From Clostridiales bacterium (lineage in GTDB: Bacteria > Bacillota > Clostridia > Oscillospirales > Acutalibacteraceae), in the NCBI GenBank assembly GCA_012523185.1, contig JAAYIY010000011.1:1-43315 (forward strand): a stretch of 43,315 bases of DNA. Direction: 5' to 3'. The notes beneath the pieces are model-generated. The model made no database searches. It saw only the letters and a program-made list of their open reading frames with translations, and had not been told where the DNA came from. The translations under genes were made by a program, and so were the position numbers. The number at the start of each line of letters is the position of its first letter. Position 1 is the first letter of the stretch. This document shows positions 9,777 through 17,803 of this stretch, piece by piece.

Positions 9777-11136
9777 AGGCAAGCATCTCCTTTGCGTATT
9801 TGATAAAGTCCTTCGGGATGTTGTTTTTGCTGTCAAAGCTTGAAAAAGGGTCGCCATTGCCGACGCCGTGTGACACGGAGGAAAAGTAATCAAGCAGGCA
9901 GGGAAGCGGCAGCCCGAGTTTTTTGTATCTTTCGGCTGTCATCGCGAGCGCAAAATTAACTTCGCTGACAGTGCCGACACACTCAAACGGCTTTGCGCCC
10001 GAAATCCCCGTCATCCCGTCAAAGTCGTCCTTCAGCTCACATTTTTCAAGCATATTGCAGCCAAAAATCTCAAAAAGCCGCTCAGGCGGCAGGAACGGCG
10101 ACAATATTATATATACGAAAAGGCATTTGGCGCAATTGCGGCACCAGATGTTTTTTTTGCTGCCGACGTTGCAGCTCTTAAAAGCCTCGTGAAATTGCGG
10201 CAGCGACGCGAACATTTTGGCTATTTGCAGCTCGCAGAACGGGCGGAGCAGGCTGAAATATGTGACGGGCAAGCGGAGGTGCTTTGATGTGTAAAGGTTG
10301 AAATCTTTTTCAAATTCATAAGACTTTGAATATTGGTGATTGACGCTCAAGCCCTGCACGCTCGGCTCATTGGCGCTTGACTCGTTTGAAAGAATGACAT
10401 TCTCCGCGCCGGTCAAGTAAGCGCTGTATAATGAAAGGAACGCGACGACTGACGAAAACGGCGTGTGACCGTTCAGATAGCCTTCGGAGTTGAGCCTCAA
10501 AAGCTCTTTGTCCATCTCTCTGTATGATCGGATTATCCTGCCTTTTCCAAGCCCGGCGGCGGCCGCCGTGTCGGTGCGCGCCTGCTGGTCATTGACAGTG
10601 AAACACATGACGGTATCTGAAATATCTTTTAAAAGAGCCAACGTAACGGCCGAGTCTTTGCCGCCGCCGACAGGGACAATGTTTATGCCGCTTTTGACAT
10701 ATGGAGTGTCGGCGGTGTCCTTCGGAGCCGGCAATGTGTTTTCGACGGCGATGAAGCTTTCGATGTCGGTTTGGATGCCGTTAATGAAAAAGAACTCGCC
10801 CAAACCGTTAAACCACAGCTTTTTCCACCATTTTATCTGCTCGTCGGAAAGGTATCCGCAGCGGACGACAAAACGCTTGGGGCATATTGCCTTCCAGTAG
10901 CTCACAGCCTCCGCAAGACCCAATGAAAAAACAAGCCTGCGCGCCGTCTCGCCGTTGACGGGATTTAACAAAGTAAGATTGTCTGTTTTGATTATTATCT
11001 CGTGATTAAACTCAAATCTTTTGTCAACAGAAAAGTTGAATTTGATGAGGATATGCCCCTCATCGCGCTCGATTTGAAACCCGTCATAGTAAAAGGCGCT
11101 GAATTCACGGCGGAGCAGGTCAAAGCTTTTGCTCAT
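9757..11136 (-). CDS. murL: MurL-like UDP-MurNAc-L-Ala-L-Glu epimerase
   Basis: This 459-residue cytoplasmic protein carries an ATP-pyrophosphatase (PP-loop) motif, VGGGKDS at 156-162, then LSNESSANEP, VNHQYSKSYEFE and a Cys pair motif WCRNCAKCLF. These fit the MurL family. MurL was described in Xanthomonas, where it uses ATP to turn the terminal L-Glu of UDP-MurNAc-L-Ala-L-Glu into D-Glu. The adjoining, overlapping murD supports this reading. The start is ATG at 11136, with AAGGAG 8 bases upstream; a longer reading to 11202 has no such site. The main alternative is another PP-loop enzyme of unknown substrate. The call rests on recalled motifs and context, not on an alignment. Confidence 0.78.
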   Translation of the reverse strand: MSKSFDLLRREFSAFYYDGFQIERDEGHILIKFNFSVDKRFEFNHEIIIKTDNLTLLNPVNGETARRLVFSLGLAEAVSYWKAICPKRFVVRCGYLSDEQIKWWKKLWFNGLGEFFFINGIQTDIESFIAVENTLPAPKDTADTPYVKSGINIVPVGGGKDSAVTLALLKDISDTVMCFTVNDQQARTDTAAAAGLGKGRIIRSYREMDKELLRLNSEGYLNGHTPFSSVVAFLSLYSAYLTGAENVILSNESSANEPSVQGLSVNHQYSKSYEFEKDFNLYTSKHLRLPVTYFSLLRPFCELQIAKMFASLPQFHEAFKSCNVGSKKNIWCRNCAKCLFVYIILSPFLPPERLFEIFGCNMLEKCELKDDFDGMTGISGAKPFECVGTVSEVNFALAMTAERYKKLGLPLPCLLDYFSSVSHGVGNGDPFSSFDSKNNIPKDFIKYAKEMLAFVQSAD

Positions 11137-11203
11137 CGTTAAAGCTCCTTTTTTGTTTTGGGATAAGATTGTCAGACAGCCGGACGCATCTCGGCGCCGC
11201 ACG

Positions 11204-13582
11204 TCAGCTTTTTGCGGAATATGACATTGCGAAGCAATGTGAGCGCAAGGAAGAATAGCCTAAAATGCTTCGGAAGGTGTTCCCGCCGATTTCCCTGTTG
11301 CCCAGTCTGATTTTTGTAATATACCCGACATTCTTGCTGTATGCGCCGTCGTGGCTGATTATTTCTATCCATGAGGAAGGATCTCCCGAAAGCGTGATTT
11401 TATTGCCGCTGTCCGAAAGACCGCTGTTATATCGCTCGACACATTCCTTGAGGCTGTCGGCCGACAATGTAAGCGTCCTGACGCTTATTTCCTCCGGGCT
11501 TGAAATGCCGCCGGAAAGGTAAGGATATGACTTGCCGCCCCATGTGCCGGATGCCGACGAGCTTTTGCCTGCGCAGCTTGAAGAAAACGGAGTGAACGCC
11601 GCGCTGCCGTTATAATCAAGATATTGACCGTATACGGCGTCCACGGCGCTGCGAATCAAAGCCGACGGCTCGGATGTTTTGTAAGCCAAATCGCCCGTGA
11701 CAAAGCAGCCGCTGCCGTTGTCGATGTGGTATTTGAGGTAAGTATATATTGCCACAACCTGCGCCTTGCATCCCTCGGCGACCGCGTCTTTGCAGCTTCC
11801 GCCTATCTCGGCGTTAGTGACTCTTTCCAAAAATGTCCTTGTCGGTATGTAGGAGCCGTTAAAGTTGATAAACATCGGCATGAATGAGTCTGTCTTTAAC
11901 ACCGTGCCCGGGTAATAGTGGTAAAGTATGCGGCTGTAATCCCAGTTATAGCCCCCCGACGAGTTGCCGTATGTCAGTGCGCCGTTTTGACTCATCCCAA
12001 CGCCGTGACCGTAGCCGTAGGCTGTGAATGTGAATTTGCCCTTGCTCTCGGCGTCAACGGAGTCAGCTTCTGTCTCTCTTGCCTCGGTAGTCTCGGGCTT
12101 TGTCTCCGCTTGAGTCGGCGCCGCCGTGGCGGCGGGCTTTTCCGTCGTGTCGGCTTTTGCCGAAGCCGTCTCTGTTTCGGCCGCTTTTTTTGTCGTGGCA
12201 GTCGCGGCAGTCGTGCTTGTCGTGACGGCGGAGGATGTTTCTGTCTGCGCTTGAGTGCCGCTTGAAGCTTCGGCTTTTGACGCCGAGGTGTATTTTATCG
12301 CGATATCCGCGGCGACCGCTTTTTCCGCGGCGTCTTCCGCTTCAGTCGGCGTCGGCTCGCAAAACGGGTTTTCAAGCTCGATAACAGGCGCCGCCGTTTC
12401 GGACTCGCTGTCGGAGTGCGGCTCACTTTCAATGACGCTCACCAAAGCAGGCTTGCCGCCCCCAAAGAAGAATGCGCGCACATCTCTGAAGAAAAAGCCG
12501 ATGAGCAGGCACATTATCAGGGCTATCGCAACGCCCGTGACGACCTTTATTGCCGTGCTTCTTTTCCGTGTCGGATCCTGTGCGTCCTCCGCCTCCTCAA
12601 CACCCTGTATTTCTGAAACAGGCGCGTCGGCGGGAGGTATGCCGTCAGCTTTGACAAATTCTGAAAGCATTGTGAAAAGCATTGACGTCGCGGTCTCGAC
12701 AAGCTCGTTTGCCGTCTCGCCGTCTCTGCTCGTTATCTTTTTTATATGTGCGTGACTGCTTCCGGAAACAGCGGCATAAACAAACAATTTTCCGGCGGCT
12801 CCGTTTGAAGAATAGACATTTGAAATGATTGCGCCGAGATCCGCCCCGCCGTCGGCGCGTGCCTTGTCCGCAAGACGGGCTATGCAGTCTTTCAATGTCT
12901 CGCCGCTTTTTTTTGTGTCGTCGCTTTCGACGAAGCTGTAAACACCGGTGAAATTGCCCGCTTCAATGCGCTGGCGCGCGAAAATGCTCGTCTGCGTGGC
13001 GGCCAGCGAAACTGTCGTCTTGTTTTGGGCAAGCAGCTCGGAGACTGAAGGGAAGTCGTCGCTCCCGCCGCCGAAGCGCGATGCCGCAGCGGCACTTTTC
13101 AAGAAAGGAATTATTCCGCTTTCAAGCATATCTGCGGAAAGCTCCTCGTCAAGCGGCATGAAAATCAAAGTCTGTTTTCCGCCCGCGACGGCAAATCCGG
13201 AGTTTAAAGCGCCGGGCGTGAGAAACACATCGGCGCCGACAGGCATCAGCGCATGGGCCTTGAGGCTTGAATCATCAACATCTGTGCCTGAGGCGGAAAT
13301 TTCTGAAACAATTGCCTCGTTCAGCTCGCTCGTCAGACCGAGCGCCTTCAGCAGCGTCCATTTTTGCTCCGGGAAAATGTCGGAGCCCGCGGCCGCAATG
13401 ATAATGTCGCTTCGCAGGAAAGCGTTTGACATCTCCTCAAGGAACGCCCTTGTCGAGTCAAATGCTTTAAGGCCGCCGACTTCACAGCCAAGGGCGTCGG
13501 ATATCCGACGGCTTATTGCCTGCCGCGCGGATTGAAAGGAATCTCCCCCGGCTTTTGAAATCGACAACAGTTCAATTTTCAC
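11204..13582 (-). CDS. CinA-like/transmembrane/permuted SpoIID-domain protein
   Basis: This 792-residue protein has four visible parts. Residues 1-163 resemble the molybdopterin-binding-type domain of CinA: SDIIIAAAGSDIFPEQ at 58-73 lines up with CDIIITTGGLGPTPDD at 61-76 of the cinA product nearby, and GKQTLIFMPLDEEL matches GKCVIILPGPPREM. Residues 183-311 resemble the CinA C-terminal (PncC) domain, with GGADLGAIISN against SGADIGVSVTG, but the catalytic AESCTAG is replaced by AATQTSI. A helix at about 345-365 crosses the membrane. After an acidic Ser/Thr/Ala linker comes a SpoIID-type domain (511-790). Its GYGHGVGMSQNGA motif (H526) precedes the catalytic-type Glu region NAEIGGS (E592), the reverse of normal SpoIID order. 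The start is GTG at 13582 with GGGAGG upstream. Its likely role is at the cell wall outside the membrane; substrate and partners are unknown. Confidence 0.8.
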   Translation of the reverse strand: MKIELLSISKAGGDSFQSARQAISRRISDALGCEVGGLKAFDSTRAFLEEMSNAFLRSDIIIAAAGSDIFPEQKWTLLKALGLTSELNEAIVSEISASGTDVDDSSLKAHALMPVGADVFLTPGALNSGFAVAGGKQTLIFMPLDEELSADMLESGIIPFLKSAAAASRFGGGSDDFPSVSELLAQNKTTVSLAATQTSIFARQRIEAGNFTGVYSFVESDDTKKSGETLKDCIARLADKARADGGADLGAIISNVYSSNGAAGKLFVYAAVSGSSHAHIKKITSRDGETANELVETATSMLFTMLSEFVKADGIPPADAPVSEIQGVEEAEDAQDPTRKRSTAIKVVTGVAIALIMCLLIGFFFRDVRAFFFGGGKPALVSVIESEPHSDSESETAAPVIELENPFCEPTPTEAEDAAEKAVAADIAIKYTSASKAEASSGTQAQTETSSAVTTSTTAATATTKKAAETETASAKADTTEKPAATAAPTQAETKPETTEARETEADSVDAESKGKFTFTAYGYGHGVGMSQNGALTYGNSSGGYNWDYSRILYHYYPGTVLKTDSFMPMFINFNGSYIPTRTFLERVTNAEIGGSCKDAVAEGCKAQVVAIYTYLKYHIDNGSGCFVTGDLAYKTSEPSALIRSAVDAVYGQYLDYNGSAAFTPFSSSCAGKSSSASGTWGGKSYPYLSGGISSPEEISVRTLTLSADSLKECVERYNSGLSDSGNKITLSGDPSSWIEIISHDGAYSKNVGYITKIRLGNREIGGNTFRSILGYSSLRSHCFAMSYSAKS

Positions 13583-13633
13583 TGATATGCAACCTCCCGT
13601 TCACCCGTATAAGCTTTTTTTGCAAATATCGGG

Positions 13634-15478
13634 CTATGCGTTAGGAATCCATTTTGACGAACCCGCGTAAGGGTTTTTAACGCCTTTTTTGCTGTAATAC
13701 TCCGCCGGGTATCTGGGGCTTGGATTCGCAAACGCTTTTGACGTATCAACCTTTGTGCTTTCGCCGTCTCGGACAAGCCTGCCTATTATGACAAGCCTCG
13801 CGTTCGGAAAATCATAGGCGCAGGTCGAAAGAGTTAAAATCTTGTCGGTGTTTTTAATGTCGACGCCCGTGCTGTAGAGCTTGCGCTGGTCGACTTGAGA
13901 GATATATTCGCCAAACTCATTGTCAGAAATAAGCTCTGTGAAAATATAGTTGAATATCCAGCCGGTGGAATCGACTTTTCCGTTTGATACATAGACGGCA
14001 TAAACCTTGAAAACATATTCGTCATAAAGTGTCTCAAGCTTTATAATCGGCGACTTTTTAAAGCCTTCGATTTTTCTGTATCTCTCAAGCGGACCGAAAA
14101 TCAAGTCGTCATATTCCATGTTGTGACCGTAAATGATGGTGTTTCTGTCAAGCCCGCCCATGCTGTTTCTGTAATCCGTGAAAGGACAGCCGTATTTTGT
14201 CCATTCCTTTCGGAAGTTTCTTTTGCGGTAATAATCGTTGTCCCTGCCGCGGACGACAGGCATCGAAATGTCTTTTCCGTCAATTTCGAGATATCCGTAA
14301 AAGTCACTGTTAATCGCGTAAAAATCGGCAAGGTTGACGCGCATATCCGACGGAAAAGTGATGCCGGAATATTTTTGGGTGACCTCGTCCCAAGACTTTA
14401 CGGCGTCGCCTCTCAAACCTGAAAGCTCGTCCGCCTTTATTTTGGCGACATAAGGCTGAATCAAATATGTGTTGCTAAGTATGCCGCCGCATATGAGCAT
14501 TGTGACGATGGAGACAAGGAACATACTCTTGCGGAATATCTCAAGCGGCCCGTCTTGCCTTCCCGGCAGAAGACCGGCAAAAAAGCCTTTTTTCTTTTTC
14601 TTTTTCTTGCTTTGAGACTTGCCGTTTGCGCCGGAGGATTTGACAGACCGCTCCGCTAACTGTTTTTTCGCGTTAGCGGCGGAACCAACACCGCCAAAAG
14701 CACCTGCGCCGCCCACCGCCGTGAAATCAGGCTTGCCGTCAAGAGCGTCAAGAGCGTCAAGAGATATGTCAAATCCGCCGTATTCGCCCTCGGCGTCCAT
14801 GGCGTTTTTAACAGCTTCCGAAAAGCTTGCCGCCTTGCTCGCGCCGACGGTCTTTTTGGCGGGAGCGGAGTGTTTTTCTGGAGCGGCTGTTTTCGGCTCG
14901 CCGCTCAAATCGGCGGCGTTTTGCGGCGCCGAAACTCTCTCGGCTTCAGTATCGGGTATAAAAAGGCGGCAGTCGTTTTTAAGAGCGTCAAGCTCGCTTG
15001 TTATGCCGCTTTGCGTTTCGCTGTAAAGCTGCTTCAAGAAATCGTCGCCGGACACCTGCGAATCAACGCCGTCCTTTTTATCGGCCGTCGGCGCGGCGGC
15101 AGTCCCGCCCGCTGATTTGACGCCGCCGGTCTGCGGCTGTTCGCCGGACTTAGGTTTTTTCGCTGTCTGCGGCTTTTCAGTGGTTTTTGACTCTTTTGAG
15201 GGCTGAGCCTTTTCCTCTGTCTGCGGTTTTTCCGCTACCGGAGGCTTTTTTGATGTCTTAGGTTTCTCTGCGGTCTGCGACTTCTCCGCTGACTGTGTGT
15301 CCTCGTCAAACGGCTCTATCACAGTTTCGTCGTCAGACTTGAGATTGACGCTTCCGGGTGTTTTGCTGTCGGTCGATTTGAGGAACTCGGCAAAGCTTGA
15401 AACGCTGAAAAAGTCCTCCTCGGCCGCCGAAGACGCCTTATTCTTTTCGTTGTTGTCCTTTTTCTTGTAAGTAGCCAC
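13634..15478 (-). CDS. Class B sortase with long charged N-terminal region
   Basis: A membrane-anchored transpeptidase-type cysteine enzyme of 614 residues. The C-terminal 250 residues form a class B sortase domain with H452 in IIYGHNM, C553 in TLSTCAY and R561. A single helix near residue 320 (FLVSIVTMLICGGI) anchors it. The N-terminal 300 residues are cytoplasmic and of low complexity, with repeated units such as AEKPQT and TEKPQTAKKP and a KKKKKKK stop-transfer block before the helix. Such a long cytoplasmic arm is unusual for a sortase. The start is GTG at 15478 with GGGAGG 7 bases upstream; the longer reading to 15517 lacks one. It follows another class B sortase by 17 bases, and both end in a similar tail (KG, then NPY, then KW and P). 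Its sorting substrate is not in the window. Confidence 0.92.
   Translation of the reverse strand: MATYKKKDNNEKNKASSAAEEDFFSVSSFAEFLKSTDSKTPGSVNLKSDDETVIEPFDEDTQSAEKSQTAEKPKTSKKPPVAEKPQTEEKAQPSKESKTTEKPQTAKKPKSGEQPQTGGVKSAGGTAAAPTADKKDGVDSQVSGDDFLKQLYSETQSGITSELDALKNDCRLFIPDTEAERVSAPQNAADLSGEPKTAAPEKHSAPAKKTVGASKAASFSEAVKNAMDAEGEYGGFDISLDALDALDGKPDFTAVGGAGAFGGVGSAANAKKQLAERSVKSSGANGKSQSKKKKKKKGFFAGLLPGRQDGPLEIFRKSMFLVSIVTMLICGGILSNTYLIQPYVAKIKADELSGLRGDAVKSWDEVTQKYSGITFPSDMRVNLADFYAINSDFYGYLEIDGKDISMPVVRGRDNDYYRKRNFRKEWTKYGCPFTDYRNSMGGLDRNTIIYGHNMEYDDLIFGPLERYRKIEGFKKSPIIKLETLYDEYVFKVYAVYVSNGKVDSTGWIFNYIFTELISDNEFGEYISQVDQRKLYSTGVDIKNTDKILTLSTCAYDFPNARLVIIGRLVRDGESTKVDTSKAFANPSPRYPAEYYSKKGVKNPYAGSSKWIPNA
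14738..14764. repeat. Three tandem 9-bp units inside a sortase gene
   Basis: GTCAAGAGC is repeated twice, followed by GTCAAGAGA. On the coding (-) strand it gives an LDALDALD run in the cytoplasmic arm of the sortase. It is a likely site of in-frame length change. Confidence 0.6.
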
Positions 15479-15495
15479 GTTTTTTCCTCCCGGTG

Positions 15496-16527
15496 TTATT
15501 TTGCGGACGGCTTCCACTTCAAGCTGTTTTTATAGGGATTTGATTTTCCCTTCAGCTCATACCACCTGTGCGGACGGCGGTAATCAGGGTTATCTTTAAC
15601 GGCCGACGCGTCAATTTCCTCGCTCTCGCCCTCGCGCATAAGTCTTGCGACAAGAACAAGCCTTGTCGTGATCTTTTCACTGCCCACGTCGAAATTATAA
15701 GAACACGTTGAAAGCGTGAGAATCTTATCTGACGCGTCTACGTCAACACCTGTTTTGTAAGGCACGCGCTGGTATACCTGCTCAAGGTACCCCTCAAAGC
15801 TTGAGTCGCTCATGTCGGGGTAAATGTAGTTAAAAACATATCCGTTGTCGTCGGACGCCTTTATGCTTGTGGCAAACACCGCGAACACCTTCCATTTGTA
15901 TGTGTTGAACAATGTGCCGTATTCTATAATCGGGTTTTTCTTAAAAAACTCTTTGTCCTCATATTTGACAAGGTCGTAAAAAACCTGCTCCTTGCCCTCT
16001 GTCGTGTGACCGTATATGATGGTGTTTTTTGAGAGCCGATATTTTTTGCATCTGTAGTCAAGAAAAAGGTTGCCGTAGCGCCCGCGATTGCCGTAAAAGT
16101 CTGTTTTGAGATATTTGTAGTCGGCGCTGTATCCGTCGTCTTTTTCGTTCTGGACAACGACTGTGTCTATTGATGTTTCGGGCAGTCGCAGCCAGCCGAC
16201 TGTGTCGCTGTTACAGGCGTACAGCGGCATAAATTCAGACCGCATATCAGTGACATATGTAACATCGCCTGTGCGAACCTTTAAATCTCCGAGCAGGTCG
16301 GGCGCGCTTAAAGCGGCGGCGGGCAAGTCGTCGGAAACGTCTATTAACGGATTGTCTTCTGATGATCTTTTTAAAATGTTTTTAACAGTAAGAGCTGAAA
16401 AAGCAACGAAAAGCGTGAGAAAAATCGCGGACAAAACCATAAACGGGACGGGCGAGGTTTTTTTCTTGCGTTTGCTTTTTTTCGGCGTATGCTTCACGGG
16501 AACGGGATTTCTCCGAACATCTGCCAT
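15496..16527 (-). CDS. Class B sortase
   Basis: A 343-residue sortase with a short basic cytoplasmic start (KKSKRKKK), one membrane helix at about 27-47 (VPFMVLSAIFLTLFVAFSAL) and an extracytoplasmic class B domain. The catalytic residues are H174 in IIYGHTT, C275 in TLSTCSY and R289 in TTRLVLVARL. Class B sortases cut NPxTN-type signals or build pili; no such target is encoded here. The start is ATG at 16527 with GAAAGGAC upstream. It is a paralogue of the next gene, sharing NTIIYGH, TLSTC and a conserved C-terminal tail. It sits 26 bases after cinA in one - strand run. Confidence 0.93.
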   Translation of the reverse strand: MADVRRNPVPVKHTPKKSKRKKKTSPVPFMVLSAIFLTLFVAFSALTVKNILKRSSEDNPLIDVSDDLPAAALSAPDLLGDLKVRTGDVTYVTDMRSEFMPLYACNSDTVGWLRLPETSIDTVVVQNEKDDGYSADYKYLKTDFYGNRGRYGNLFLDYRCKKYRLSKNTIIYGHTTEGKEQVFYDLVKYEDKEFFKKNPIIEYGTLFNTYKWKVFAVFATSIKASDDNGYVFNYIYPDMSDSSFEGYLEQVYQRVPYKTGVDVDASDKILTLSTCSYNFDVGSEKITTRLVLVARLMREGESEEIDASAVKDNPDYRRPHRWYELKGKSNPYKNSLKWKPSAK

Positions 16528-16553
16528 GGCAAAAAAGTCCTTTCTGTGCTTTA

Positions 16554-17798
16554 TCAATAGTTTTTAATAATGAATCTCCTCAGCATATCAAGCGCCTTTG
16601 ACGCCGTTACATACCTGTTGTATTCGCGCGCGTTTTTGCGCCCCGTTTCAAATCTTTCGGCAAAAGACCCTTGCGCGCCGCAAATGCCGATAAACGACAG
16701 TCCCTCCGGAAATTCGCCGTCGTCCCCCGGTCCGGCGACGCCTGTTACGGAAACGCCGATATCGGCTCCGCTTATTTCCATGACTCCGCGCGCCATCTCG
16801 ACGGCTGTCTGTTCGCTGACAGAGCCAAAACGCTCAAGCGTTTTCGGGCTTACATTAAGCATTTTTGTTTTCATGGCGTTTGAATATGTTACGGCGCCGC
16901 ACTCAAATACAGACGACGAGCCGGGAACCTCCGTGATGCGCTTTGAAATATAACCGGCGGTGCATGACTCGGCGAACGCGGCGCGAAGACCTTTTTCCGA
17001 AAGCAGCTTTACGACAGCTTCCTGCAAGCTTTCGTAGTCGATACCGTAAATAAAATCAGAAAGCCTTGACTTTATGTCGGCTATGACAGGCAATAAAAGC
17101 GCCTCCGCTTTTGCGCGGCTTTCAGCGCTTGCCGTGACCCTTAAAAAAGCTTCGCCGTCTTTGGCGTAAGGCGCGACTGATGGATTGACGCTTTTAAGGA
17201 GATCGGACACCCTGTGAGCCATGTCGCTTTCGCCGATGCCGAAAGTGCGGACATTTCGAGAAATTATGACGCCGTCGGAATATTTTGAAATCAGAAAAGG
17301 CCTGACGCTTTCGTTGAACATCATTTTCATCTCGCGGGGCGGGCCGGGCAGGATTATGACGCATTTCCCGTCCTTTTCAAGAGCCGCGCCGGGAGCTGTG
17401 CCGCAGGAGTTTTTAAAAACCGCCGCCCCTTCGGGAATGTCGGCCTGCTTGGCGTTTTCGGCGGGCATGACTTTGCCGCGCCGCGTGAAATGTGACTCGA
17501 TATCGGCAAGTATCGCGCTGTCGCGGCAAAGGCGGAATCCAAGCGCCTCGCACACAGTCTCCTTTGTGATGTCGTCGGGAGTGGGGCCGAGACCGCCCGT
17601 CGTGATAATTATATCGCAGCGTGAGAGTGACGATCTGATTTCGGAGGAAAGGCGCCCGGGGTTGTCGCCCACGGTGCTTTGGTGAAGCAGCCCTATTCCG
17701 AGAGACGCCATCTCGCGTGAAAGGTATTGCGCGTTTGTGTTAAGTATGTCGCCGAGCAAAAGCTCCGTGCCGACTGAAATAAGCTCGCAAGTGTGCAT
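16554..17798 (-). CDS. cinA: CinA family protein (nicotinamide-nucleotide amidase)
   Basis: A 414-residue two-domain CinA. Residues 1-165 form the molybdopterin-binding-type domain with GGLGPTPDD at 68-76 and LPGPPREMK. The C-terminal domain is PncC-like, with the catalytic motif AESCTAG (S278) and VTGVAGPGD. Family members deamidate nicotinamide mononucleotide, recycling pyridine nucleotides, and some act on ADP-ribose. The start is ATG at 17798 with a GAGGATG site next to the thiI stop, 5 bases away, so it is coupled to thiI. A second, degenerate copy of the same architecture appears three genes further on, fused to a SpoIID domain. Confidence 0.94.
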   Translation of the reverse strand: MHTCELISVGTELLLGDILNTNAQYLSREMASLGIGLLHQSTVGDNPGRLSSEIRSSLSRCDIIITTGGLGPTPDDITKETVCEALGFRLCRDSAILADIESHFTRRGKVMPAENAKQADIPEGAAVFKNSCGTAPGAALEKDGKCVIILPGPPREMKMMFNESVRPFLISKYSDGVIISRNVRTFGIGESDMAHRVSDLLKSVNPSVAPYAKDGEAFLRVTASAESRAKAEALLLPVIADIKSRLSDFIYGIDYESLQEAVVKLLSEKGLRAAFAESCTAGYISKRITEVPGSSSVFECGAVTYSNAMKTKMLNVSPKTLERFGSVSEQTAVEMARGVMEISGADIGVSVTGVAGPGDDGEFPEGLSFIGICGAQGSFAERFETGRKNAREYNRYVTASKALDMLRRFIIKNY

Positions 17799-17803
17799 AA
17801 AAA

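Noticed and set aside
12948-13535. 195-codon ORF on the + strand inside the CinA-like/SpoIID gene
   Set aside because: It is Ser/Ala/Pro-rich low-complexity sequence expected from the opposite strand of a coding region with this base use.
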